Shown here: piece after piece, positions 1 through 12,300 of the stretch
Layout: each line of letters starts with the position of its first letter
Position numbering within the stretch: position 1 is the first letter of the stretch
Assembly: GCA_958510825.1 (NCBI GenBank)
Contig: OY294046.1
Span: forward strand, 11,014,847-11,078,846
Length of the DNA: 64,000 nt
Source: Brachypterus glaber
Lineage: Eukaryota; Arthropoda; Insecta; Coleoptera; Kateretidae
Reading direction: 5' to 3'
Notes under the pieces: model-generated
Databases searched by the model: none
Told to the model about the DNA's origin: nothing
The model's input: the letters and a program-made list of their open reading frames with translations, nothing else
Position numbers and translations under genes: made by a program

Positions 1-341
1 CCTTGCCAACGAAGTTCAAGCGACTTACCCGAACGAACGACGAAACGTGGCCAACAAACAAAAGGAAATCGACGATCTCTGGCAGCAGGTGGCCAACAAA
101 GCGACAGAACGCCGAGCCCGCCTAGAGGACGCTGTTGGCCAGCAGATCTTCACCAATGGCTGCAAAGATCTGCTGAGGTGGGTCTCGGATGTGAAGAATC
201 AGCTAAACACCGAGAACACGGTCAGAGATGTGCAGACTGCCCAGGCGCTTTTGAAGAACCACCAGGACCTGAAGGCTGAGATTAAAGGAAAGGATGATGA
301 GTTTGATCAGTTGACAGATTTGGGAGGAAAACTGTTGAAAG
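1..341 (+). CDS. kst: kst exon (partial at window edge)
   Basis: The reading frame is already open at base 2 (LANEVQATYPNE...), so the exon begins before the window and the internal GTG at 47 is not a start. It encodes one spectrin-repeat segment with the typical 'LL.NH..L.AEI' helix and ends LLK plus one base before the donor GTGAGG at 342. Confidence 0.9.
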
Positions 342-3300
342 GTGAGGAAATTCATAAACATTCACTTTTTGCACCATAATGGTGACAGATATGTCAAACT
401 AAGAAAGGTTTTGTGTAGTACACAATGTGTACCACATCAAATGCTTTACTGAAATCAACGAAAATTGCTTATCTCACGTACAAGTATTTTTTTTTGTTCA
501 GGAACCCCTTACCTAGTGTACTAGATTAAACGCTTTACTAAGATTAACGAAAATCGCTAATCTCAAATATCAATTTGTTTAGCAAGCCCTAACCTAGTGT
601 ACCAGATCAAATGCTTTACTTACATCGACGAAAATAGCTATTTTTAAATATTCTATTATTTTTGTTTGTTCAGGAAGCCCCAACCTAGTGTATCAGATCA
701 AATGCTTTATATTACTTATGTCAACGAAAATGGCTGATGTCAAATATTTTGTTTATAGAACTCTAACCTAGTGCACCAAATCAAGTTATTTATACTAAGA
801 TACACGAAAATAGCTTATCTTAAATATATATTTTTTTGTTCAGAAAACCTTAAGCTAGTGTACGAGATCAAATTCTTCACTTACATTAACGAAAATAGCT
901 GATCTTTTTTTTTGTACAGGAACCCCTTACCTAGTGTACTAGATTAAACGCTTTACTAAGATTAACGAAAATCGCTAATCTCAAATATCAATTTGTTTAG
1001 CAAGCCCTAACCTAGTGTACCAGATCAAATGCTTTACTTACATTGACGAAAATAGCTATTCTTAAATATTCTATTATTTTTGTTTGTTCAGGAAGCCCCA
1101 ACCTAGTGTATCAGATCAAATGCTTTATATTACTTATGTCAACGAAAATGGCTGATGTCAAATATTTTGTTTATAGAACTCTAACCTAGTGCACCAAATC
1201 AAGTTATTTATACTAAGATACACGAAAATAGCTTATCTTAAATATATATTTTTTTGTTCAGAAAACCTTAAGCTAGTGTACGAGATCAAATTCTTCACTT
1301 ACATTAACGAAAATAGCTGATCTTTTTTTTTGTACAGGAAACCCTGAATACTAGATCAAATGCTTTACTAAGATTACGAAATCAATAATATATTTTTTGT
1401 TTACGAAAGCCTAACCTAGAGTATACTTTGGTATCTGGTATACCAGATCAAATGTTTTAATAAGGGGCTGTCCATATATTACGTAACGCAAATTGTACCA
1501 AAATTCATTCACTTCATACCCCGTTCCTCGCGTTATTAAAGGCTGTAGAGATTTCATATTTTGGCTACCCCCCAACTAGGGGAGATATATGGACAGCCCC
1601 TAAGATCCACGAAAGTAGCTAAACTCGATTTATTAAAACATTTCTTTCAGGAAACCCGGACCTGGCTGACGTGCCCCAAAGCATAGACAGATTAAAACAA
1701 GAACAAGAAGCGATAGCCCGCGGTTGGAAAGAAAAAGAAAACTGGCTCCAGCAATGTATGCTTCTGCAGCTGTTCACCAAAGAGGCCGACAATATTGATG
1801 CCAGAACATCGGCCTACCAAAATTTCCTGGAGTATTCCGAGTTGGGAAAATCTCTGGACGAGGTTGAAGCACTCCAGAAGCAACACAGAGCGTTTGCTAA
1901 TACTCTATCGGCCCAGGACGATAGAGTCAAGAGTTTTAGCAAGAAAGCTGATACTTTAGTTGCTGCACAACATTACGACTCAAAAGGTAAGTTCTTAAAC
2001 TTTTTTTTGTCATAAAATATGTAGATAATTTTTTATTTATGGACAAGTAATAATTTATAAACTGGTCGAAAAAAGTTAAGGATAATTTGGTTTCTCTGAG
2101 AAAAAATAATCGGAAAAACAAAAAACGGCCCGCCGGTGTCTCATTTATCTTGTTTAACTGTATTGAACATGTCTGGGACATGCTTGGTAGAGCAGTAATT
2201 GATCGTCAACCACATTTTCATGACATAAGGAAACTAGCAAGTTCTTCCAGATTTATGGAATGTCTTGGACCAAGATCAGTCAAACCGCTTAATTTTAAGT
2301 ATGTCTTGGCTAGTTGAAACAGTTATAGGTAGGGATGTAGAATTACTCGCCATTAATTAGCTTTCAGTTTTCAAAAATAGTTTCTATTTTGCTACATTAA
2401 GAAAAACATATTGTTAAATCCAGAATATACATATTTTTAAATTTATTAAAAATGATTAGAGAATATGGACACTGTATGATTTTTTTCCAAACTGTTTTTG
2501 TCCCAGGGAAAGCAACATTTTTAACAATATCCTTAACTTCTTTCTATCAGTTTAGTTTCAAAGTTACGTTTTGAGTTAAAATCTCTTGTCAAAAATTCAT
2601 CATTGCGATTTTATTCTCTCTTCATTTTCTGTTAAGTAACTTTTTGTATCTTTATCAGGTATTGACGACCGTCGAAATCAAGTGCTTCAAAAACGGCAAG
2701 TGGTCAAAGACGCTTGTCAAAAACGTACTAACGTCCTAGACGCCTCCAAAAACTACCAAGAATTCTGCGCGGAAGTCCACGACCTCCGAGTCTGGCTAGC
2801 CGAAAAAACTAAAACAGCTTCAGATGAAAGCTATCGTGATTTAGCCAATCTCGAGCGAAAGCTTCAAAAACATGAAGCTTTTGAACGCGAATTACGTGCA
2901 AATGAAGGTCAATTAAGAAACGTTAATAAGTTAGGGCAAGCTTTAATAGCGCAGGACAGTTACAGAAAAGGCGACGTTGCCAAAACTCTTCATGATCTAA
3001 ACGACGAGTGGAACCGTTTGGTCGGTATAAGTTTAGACAAAGGACGTTGTTTAAGGCAAGCGGTTGCACAACAAGCTTACAACAACCATATTGACGATGT
3101 TAACAACAAATTAAATGATATAGATCACCAGTTAAAATCTGAAAACGTTGGAAAGGATTTGAGGTCTTGTAGAGAACTTTTGAAAAAACACGAAACTTTA
3201 GAAAACGATATGGCAAATTGTGGCAATAAAATCGACGATTTGGTCAATCAAAGTAACGAACTTACAGACGAAGGTCACTTCGATTCTGCAGCTATTAACA

Positions 3301-6300
3301 AAAAGGCTTTGGCAACCCAAAAAATGCTTAAAGAACTCAGTACACCGGCTAAAAATCGTAGAATAGCCCTCGAAGAAGCCTTAAAATTCTATCAATTCGG
3401 TTTCGAACTAGAAGCTGAGCTTCAATGGATTAAAGAACACCTACCATTAGCTTCGAGTGATGTTCTAGGTCAAAACTTGCATCAAGCACAAAACTTGTTT
3501 AAAAAACACAAAAAACTTGAAGCTGAGATCACAGGCCATAAACCAGTAATTCAAAAAACATTAGAAAACGGTTCTGTTTTGATAGAACTAAAACATCCAG
3601 AAAGTAATCAAATCAAGGAGTTGAAGAGTCGTTTAAGTTCCGAATGGACGAATTTGGAATATAAGGCTAATGATAGAGCCGTTAAATTAGACCTGAGCCT
3701 TAAGGCTCAGCAATATTTCTTCGAAGCTAACGAGGTAGAAAGCTGGTTGAACGAAAAGGCTGACATAGTAGGCTCAAACGATTACGGAAGAGACAGGGAT
3801 TCAGCTACGAAGTTGTTGACCAAGCATAAAGCTATAGAATTGGAGTTGGACACTTACAAAAACATAATTTCCGAGATGAACCACGGAACTCAAGCAATGA
3901 CCAAATCCGGCCACCCGGATTCGAAGCTGATAGCCGAAAGGCAGAGCAGTTTGGAGCATTTGGTGAGGAGTTTGCAGAGAAAGTGTGCTTCCAGGCAGCA
4001 TAGGTTGATGGAGTCGCTGTTTAGGCACGAATATTTCGCGGAGAGTGAAGATCTGGAGAGGTGGATCGCGGATAATTTGCAGCAGGCTTCGAGTGAGGAT
4101 TATGGACAAGATTATGAACATTTACTGGTGAGTACATTACATTACATTTTGTTACATTACATTTTGTTTAACCTCGTACTATTCTGCTTAATTAAGCATC
4201 CCCTAAGTCCAGGACTTGTGTGGGCTAGTAGTAGAGGGAACCACCGGCTTTAATTGACTTTCGAACCAATTTATAGGGAGTGTCCGCTTCACTTACACCT
4301 TCCCCAAATTTCAATTATTAATTAACTGAAAAAGGCAAATCGGCGCCGGTGTGAATCGAACTCACGCTATTTTGGGTAGTAAACTCGTTAAGTACGACGC
4401 GGTAGTCCACTACACCAATCCTCCCAGTAACACTGTTTACTTTTGGAGGTTTTTTTGTCTGCTCAAATATTCTTTCATTTTCTGGTTATATTATTTACAA
4501 TAACTATTTTGGCCCTAGATCTTCCCTAATATTCATTTTGTTCTTCATTGGAATATTTTTAACCATATTTATACAGGGTGCGCGTTTTTCGAACTCAAGC
4601 ATGGGTATCTCGGTTGTTATAAGAGATACAAGATCGGTTAATTTAAAAAGTTGCGCATTTTTATGCTGAGCAATAATCTGAAAGAAAATTTGACCTGATA
4701 TTTTTTGTTTTTTAATTATCGCAAAAAAAAATTAAAAATCCCTAGTTTCGTTTTTATTTATTTATTTTTTTTTGATCGAAAACCGACAAAGCTAGACGTT
4801 TTTATTTGAAACATTGTTAGGTACTTTTTTGCAAGGAATCTAAATCTGTTATCATATCCAAACATCCAAATGGCATTTTAGATATTGCAACACTTATAAT
4901 GTATCACACGAGAGGGTTTGGACTTTGGAGTCTTACATTTTGAGCGTAATTAAAAAAATCATTTTTGCTAAGAGTGCTTTGAAACAACGAAGCAATTAAA
5001 TTAACGGAGGTTAGGTTTGAAACATTGTTAATGTGACCTACGCGCATGCGTGAGCTCGACATTTAGACCTACAATAAGCCGCTCCTCCCATTTTGATAAT
5101 CTAAATGCCGAGCTCACGCATGCGCGTGGCAATGACAGATTTAGACTCCTTCCAAAAAAGTACATTAGCAATCTTTCAATTAAAAACGTCTAGCTTTGTT
5201 GGTTTTCGCTCAAAAAAATAAAAACGAAACTCGGGATTTTAAATTTTTTTGCGATAATTAAAAATCAAAAAATGTCAGGTCAATTTTTCTTTCAGATTAT
5301 TGCTCAGCAATAAAATACCCAACTTTTTTCTAATCTAACCCATCTTGTATCTCTTATAATAACCGAGATACCCATGCATGAGGTCGAAAAACGATCACCC
5401 TGTATATAACCAAAAAACTACGGAATTAATTTCATTAAAATAATAATAATTAAATTGGCTACGCGTGTAAATTTTATGTCTTTTTCTCACTTTTTATTGC
5501 ATAGAAACTTTTATTGATTTAAAGTCATATGACTTTAAATAAATACATTTATATACATGTATACAGGTATCGTATACCTAAGATTCTTAGATCTTGAATT
5601 AAGACTTCTATTACAGTTCATTTTAAACCTCTTGAATGGCTTAGAAAGCTGAAAGTCTTCTGTAATATTCTTGCAATCATCCCCTTTTAAATTTTCAAAA
5701 ATATTTCATACATTGTTTCTTGAAAAAAATAATTTTAATAAAATTACTTATATATTAGCAAATAATGTAATTTCTTCTAGATTCTAAAAGCTAAATTCGA
5801 CGACTTTAAACATCGTATTGAGACTGGATCAGAAAGGTTCAAGCAACTAGAAGATTTAGCTCAGAAACTAATCGCAAACGAGAGTCCTTACAGTTCTGAT
5901 ATTCAAAAGAAACAGGCACAGTTAGAGTAAGTGAAATATAATACATTTTTATTCATCCCAATCATATGATAATTTCTAATTTATTAATAGCATGATAATA
6001 CAAAATAGTTAAATAAGTATTAATTATTACAGATTTTCTGCAAAGGAATACATTTAAATTCAACTTTCTTAGTTAAACGTTGTCTGTCTATTTATCTGTC
6101 TGTTACGTTTTTTTTTGTGCAATTCAGGAAAGGAATGACCAATTGATATGGGGTTTTCAGGAAAATCAGGTTCAGAGAATGGCCCTATTGTTTTTAAACA
6201 AAATACTTAAAACAAATTATAAGGGCCCAAAAAAAAATTAATAAAATAGAAGTCCGATAAAATTTTATTGATTTATAGAAATATTTATCTGTTCATAAAC

Positions 6301-9300
6301 AAATAGTATATTATCCGTGTCTGAATGATACTGCAGTGATTCATTTACAAAAGTGTGCTAAAAAGCAAGGATCATACCAATTCGAGTGTGGTTCGCGTAA
6401 CTCAGTCTGAGGGGAATCCCCTATACGAGAGCAGCGTAATACGTTTTAGGTATGAGTCACTGCAGTCTAATTCAGGCACGGATAATAAAAAATTATATGT
6501 TTAGACTCTTAAATAACATACCGTTATATTCTAGTGCTAGTGGAATGTTTGCTACGGCCCCTGACTAGATCTGTTATTTTTTTTCTCTGGAATGTTGTAA
6601 CTACACACGATAGAATTTTGTGAGAGCAGTTTGACTATATAATAGAAAGTTCATAGCTTTGATTTTTGTGATTTTGTGCGAAAAGAACAATAATAACACG
6701 CGTTCACTGGACGTGTTGTAGAGCAATTCAATATTAATTACTGGCTATCGGAGCGTTGACTTATATCTGGTGTCGGAATGAAAGAAAAAAATTATACACG
6801 CTACAGACATGCTTCGCTATAACAAAAAAAGAAACATTCAATAATATTAAACAAAATTGAAATTAATTTTAAGAAAATAAGGGAAGATTAAACATTGAAA
6901 ATAAGGGAATCTTAAGGTTAAACATACTGTTAAAAATTTTTCATGTACATATTATGTATTTTTGTATATGGCCTTCTGGGCTGGATAGAATAAAGGATTA
7001 TTATTATTATAAAAAGTAAAATGCGAGCTCCAGCTAAACGAAATCGCATTTTGGGGAGTCTGTCGGGAGAAAACGCAATATACTATCCATTATGAAGAGT
7101 ATACTAGGGAATGCGAATCATTACATATCGTCACGGCTTGTGTCAAAATGTTGTATTATGTAAAAATCCTTTTACACCTTTGCAGAAATACTGTCGATAT
7201 ATAAAAATAGTTAATAGATCTAATGCTTCCATTTTCTAAAATTAGAACATCAGATTACTAATATCGTAGTAAACTAATAGTAAATTAATAAAATAGTTGT
7301 AGTAAATGTAGTATTTTAGAAGTAGATCTAACTGCATGTGGTGGTGGTGATTGTTTTAGAAATGAACCTTCAGAGTATTGTGAAGAAGTCCGAGAAAGTC
7401 ATAGTAAAATAAGGTAGGTTTAGAATAATTTCATTTTTTAACACATTTTACAAGATACAGAATATAGATATATAATAATAAATAATAATAAGTGTATAAA
7501 AATATTTTTGCATGTTACGATAGTTAACATCTTACATATTTTTATGATAGTTTAATAACACTGTGCTCGAATTTGAAACTTTTTTTATCCGACTAACTGG
7601 AGCTGGTTCTGATGATACCAGGTATCATAAATATAATGATTTATCCATTTTTTTTACAATAACGAACCATAACATATGACATAAAAGTTTGTATGCACCG
7701 CGGGTGTTAATAGATGTGTATGCCCCCGGGCAACTTGCAATCCCGAGGGCCTCTGGCCCGAGGATCGTCGCCCTCAGGGCATAAACTACTTAATACCATT
7801 AGTACATAAATAACTTAAGTAAATGTCAATGTCATGTCATGTTATATAAGTTAATAGTTATTTATGTTACTAGTGGGTAAAGTAAGACTTGGCTGACGCC
7901 TCGCAGGTTAATTTTCGAGGGGGCAATATCGGTTTACCCATGAGTGCCATACAAGGTTTTATCCAATAAATAGCTTAGGAATTCATATTTTTATTAAAAA
8001 TTTTGATGACATTTACAAGAAAATAATTTGACAAGTGACAGTTGAGTGGGTAAAACAAATAATTATCCACTCAATAAAGTAAAAGCGGGGGTTATAATAA
8101 TAATAATAATAATAATAACTATTATATCCCTAAGCTTCAAATTAATTAAATTACTTCATAAACAGGAAAGCCTGGTCCAAGCTGCACGACCAAATCAACT
8201 CTCGGCAGCAGCGCTTGAACGCTGCAGCCGAGATCCACCGTTTTCATCGCGACGTTGCCGATTCTCTGCAACGGATTACGGAGAAACATGCGGCCCTGGG
8301 TACGGACCTGGGCAGAGACTTGAATTCGGCTTTGACTTTGTTCCGAAAGCACGAAGCGTTCGAGAATGAGTTGGTGGTCCTTGAAGCACAATTACAGGTA
8401 AAATACATTGTTTAAATTAGTAAATTAAAAAAAACTTGACCTTTTGCAACTAAAAAAAAAAAATCATACAAATAATATTAAGCTAGTCCTTTTGAGAACC
8501 CTTAGTGATGATATATCATCGATATTTGAAATATCTGTCAAGTTATTCTGTTATGATAAATCGATAACGCTTTCGACTAAAGACTTCAAACTTAAATCGT
8601 AGATTCCTTATCCAAAGTTCTCCAATACGATCGTTTTTGGTAAAATTCATTGCGTAGTAAGGGGGCCAACGGTGTTAGGGGCTGTCCATATATTACGTAA
8701 CACAACTTTTCAAAAAAAATGCCCCCTCCCCTTTGTAACAAACTGTCACATTTACCAACACCCCCCCTGTGTAACGCGTAACAATATAAATTTTTTGTTT
8801 CGCAATAAATTTAACTGTATTATCACTATTGATTCGTTTTTCTCGACAAAACAAACATGAACCTAAAATATAGTATAACATAACCTTAAAAAAAAAATTG
8901 CACGAAAAAATCACTCAAACTTTAAAAAAATATTCATAATCAATATCACACAGGGAAAAATACTAGGTTACCCTTTTTACACTGAGTGTCACATATAAAA
9001 CGTATATTGTTTATGCACAGGTACACAAAATAGTACACACATTGGTGTTTTGTGAGTACACATTCCGCGCGAAAATGTATCCTCGCCGATGATTCATCGG
9101 CAAGATCACGCAAGAACAGGGCGGTAAGATTTTTTTTAAATATCAATGTCAACAGTTGTTTTACTGATTACAATATTATTTAAATATGCATAGTTTCGTC
9201 AATTTTTGTGTGAAAAGGGGAATTATGGGCCACTAAATAGTAATTTATGTTGAAATAAAAATACATCTGCCAAGCTTAGGAAATAAATATTTTCTCTCCC

Positions 9301-12300
9301 CCCCCCCCCCCCTAGACGCGTTACGTAATATATGAACAGCTCCTAAGGACTATTACTTTCAGCGATAAATTGCTTAATAACACAGGCACACAAAAAAAGT
9401 CATATTCTGGGGTTGAGACAAACTCGGTCAGGTCGCATTTCGTTGCTAACCTCAAAAAAGTGATAAAATGTTTCAACTTTCATCACTTTTTTGAGGTTAG
9501 CAACGAAATGCGACCTGACCAAGTCAAACCAACCCCAGATTCGGCTTCAGCGACCCCAAAAACGTATAGAAATGTTTGTCTCTACCACAGAATGTGACCT
9601 TTTTTTGTGTGCCTGTGTAATTAATGGTCTCGTGATAAAAATTTTTGCGGTAAATGGTTTGTTTAATTTTTTTTTCCTTTTCCGTAAAACAAAAAAAAAA
9701 TATGACAAATGTAACTGTTTATTAGGTACTTGTGGAAGACGCTTCGAAATTAACAAAAATTTACCCCAGCAACAAAGCGAACATCCAAACCCAAAAAGAG
9801 ACTGTAGTGGACGCTTGGACCGCTCTTAAAGAACGGGCCGATCTCCGCAAAGAAAAACTCCAGGCCAGCGTAGACCTCCAAAAGTTCCTCACGCAAGTCA
9901 GAGACCTGACCAATTGGGCGACGAGCCTCAGTCTGAGCATGAGTGCTGAGGAACCAATCAGAAGTGCCGATAGAGCTCAAATGTTGAAGAGCGAACATGA
10001 AGCCCTAAAAAGTGAGATCGAGGCGAGAGATCAGAGTTTTCAAGATGTTGCCGATAATTTGGCAGCCATGGAGCAAACTGGTAAGTAATACATGTATGTC
10101 GCATGTATTTTTCCTCATATTCACCTTAAAATTTCGGATTTTAACCAATAAAATTGTTGTTTTTAAAAAATTCACCAAACATATATTGACATTTGAGGAG
10201 CATTATTTCAAAAGTTAACAAATCCTTAACACGTATATTGGATTTGTTAACTTTTGAAATAATGCTCCTCATTTCTTAAAAATGTTGACATTTCTTTAAA
10301 ATTAAAACTGTATTTAATCTAATTATTTTATTTCTTGGATGCCTTAAAAACTGAAAGAACCTGGTACACGTATAGGGGGGTTCCTGGATCTCAGTCAAAC
10401 TGCCTCAAATTTTGATATTTTGTAATTTCGGGGGTAAACATTAAATTAGGAAAATTGCAGCCAAATTAAATGACCAGTTTCGGAGAAAAACGCTTTTAAA
10501 AATCTAATTTTATGACAAATTTTTTGACGTATATTAAGGTTATTTTTTACTTACGTAAATATTAACTTAATTAGCCGTTTTAAGTTTATTATACTCTATT
10601 AATTAAAGAACAGGCAAGATAAATATTACATAAAAGCCTTTATTATCATTTACTTACATGTGGTTCTATAAAAATTTTAAATATGTAAGAAGTATTTTTG
10701 ACGTCCGCAGTAAATTATTAAAGAAAATATTAGTGGCATATCGGACAGAAGAGAAAATTAGAAAAAAAGTAAGGTCTCAGTCTGGATTCGAACCAGAGTC
10801 CCCAAGGTTTCCGGCCTGGTACTCTACCAACTGAGCTACCGAGACTCCCGTTCGAAAACTAACTAATTGGACATGCCTTCTTTTCTATTCTTCTCAAATT
10901 TGTTAGTTGTTAATTAAAGGAAAGATGGTTAATTTTTGTTAGTGGGAATAAACTCAATATACAATGTCTTAAGAGCCTCTGGTTCGAATCCAGACTGAGA
11001 CCTGACTTTTTTTCTAATTTTCTTTTCTGTCCGATATGCCACTAATATTTTCTTTCAAAAATTTTAAAACTTAGTGTAACTTCCACATGCTGGCATTTTC
11101 CACGTGTTTGCTAATTATCTGCATATTTTCTGTTAAATTTTTGCTTGATTATGTTGAAACATGGTTTGGTACATCGACAAATATTTTATAATTATATATT
11201 TTAGATTTTCTTGATATATTTTTTCAAAACAATATTTGATGGTTGACAAATCTCTCATGATATTTTCATATGCAAAACATATTATTGAGATTGCCTAGCA
11301 ACAACTTAATTCATTAGTGAACCCTTTATAGTAATATTTATTAAAAGTTGTTGCTAGGCAATCTCAATAATATATTATATTTATGAAAATATGATGACAG
11401 ATTTGTCAAGCCTCAGACGTATTTTTGGAAAAATATATTAAGAAATTCTAAAATATACAATTATAAAATATTTGTCGATGTACCAAACCATGTTTCAACA
11501 TAATCAAGCAAAAATCTAGCAGAAAATATGCAGATAATTAGCAAACACGTGGAAAATGCCATCATGTGGAAGTTTCACAAAGTTTTAAATTTTTTATAGA
11601 ACCACATGTAAGTAAATGATAATAAAGCCTTTTATGTAATATTTATCTTGCCTGTTCTTTAATTAATAGAGTATAATAAACTTAAAACGGCTACTTAAGT
11701 GAATATTTACGTAAGTAAAAAATAACCTTAATATACGTCAAAAAATCTGTCATAAAATTAGATTTTTAAAAGCTTTTTTTCTCCGAAACTGGTCATTTAA
11801 TTTGGCTGCAATTTTCCTAATTTAATGTTTACCCCCGAAATTACAAAATATCAAAATTTGAGGCAGTATGACTGAGGCCCAGGAACCCCCCTATATGTGT
11901 GCTAGGTTCTTTGATTGTAAAGTTACAAAAAATTAAAAAAAAAAACTTTAAATAATTAACAAATTTAAAATATTTAGGTCATTACGCAGCATCAGAAGCT
12001 ATGGAAAAATACAAAAACCTTCTCCAAGAACGGGAGAAACTCCACACAAACTGGCAACTGAAAAAAATCCACTTGGACAAAGTTTACGACCTTCACGTGT
12101 TCTTACGCGAAGCAAAACTCATAGAGGACGCCACAAACGCTCAGGAAGCGGCTTTAAGCAAAGTAGACTTTGGGGAGTCTGTAGATGATGTAGTTTACCA
12201 GGTCAAAAAACACGAAGCCTTTGAAAAGGTTATGAATATTCAGGATAAAAATCTGGAAGTTCTGATCCAGTCTGGAAACAAGCTCGTAAACCAAAACCAC

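Larger units (their letters stand above)
4128..5780. other. kst intron: SINE plus foldback element
   Basis: The intron contains a tRNA-derived SINE (4134-4425) and a palindromic element (4572-5404). The remainder (4426-4571, 5405-5780) is AT-rich single-copy-looking sequence ending in the acceptor TTTCTTCTAG. Confidence 0.7.
5927..8165. other. kst intron with MITEs and a LINE tail
   Basis: It holds a small palindromic MITE (6309-6488), a LINE 3' end (about 6900-7014) and a short GC-rich block at 7700-7790. A MITE at 7852-8096 has a second copy at 59317-59592. The rest is AT-rich with no coding signal. Confidence 0.6.
8398..9725. other. kst intron with Harbinger-like MITE and foldback MITE
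   Basis: Nearly all of it is explained by the element at 8678-9343 and the palindrome at 9381-9617. 8398-8677 is AT-rich with no visible feature, and 9618-9725 leads to the acceptor TGTTTATTAG. Confidence 0.65.
10081..11977. other. kst intron made mostly of nested palindromes
   Basis: It contains a perfect 31-bp hairpin (10195-10270), then a 1.6 kb foldback (about 10345-11925) with a tRNA-like palindrome and a second inner palindrome between its arms. Little of the intron is unique sequence. Confidence 0.75.

Noticed and set aside
2087..2317. A 76-codon ORF as a host gene
   Set aside because: Only the IEHVWDMLGRAV block is meaningful, and that is Tc1 transposase; the rest of the frame is chance.
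10773..10845. Functional tRNA-Ser(GGA)
   Set aside because: C at position 33, a short variable arm, a mismatch in the anticodon stem and a partial inverted copy nearby argue for a tRNA-derived repeat.
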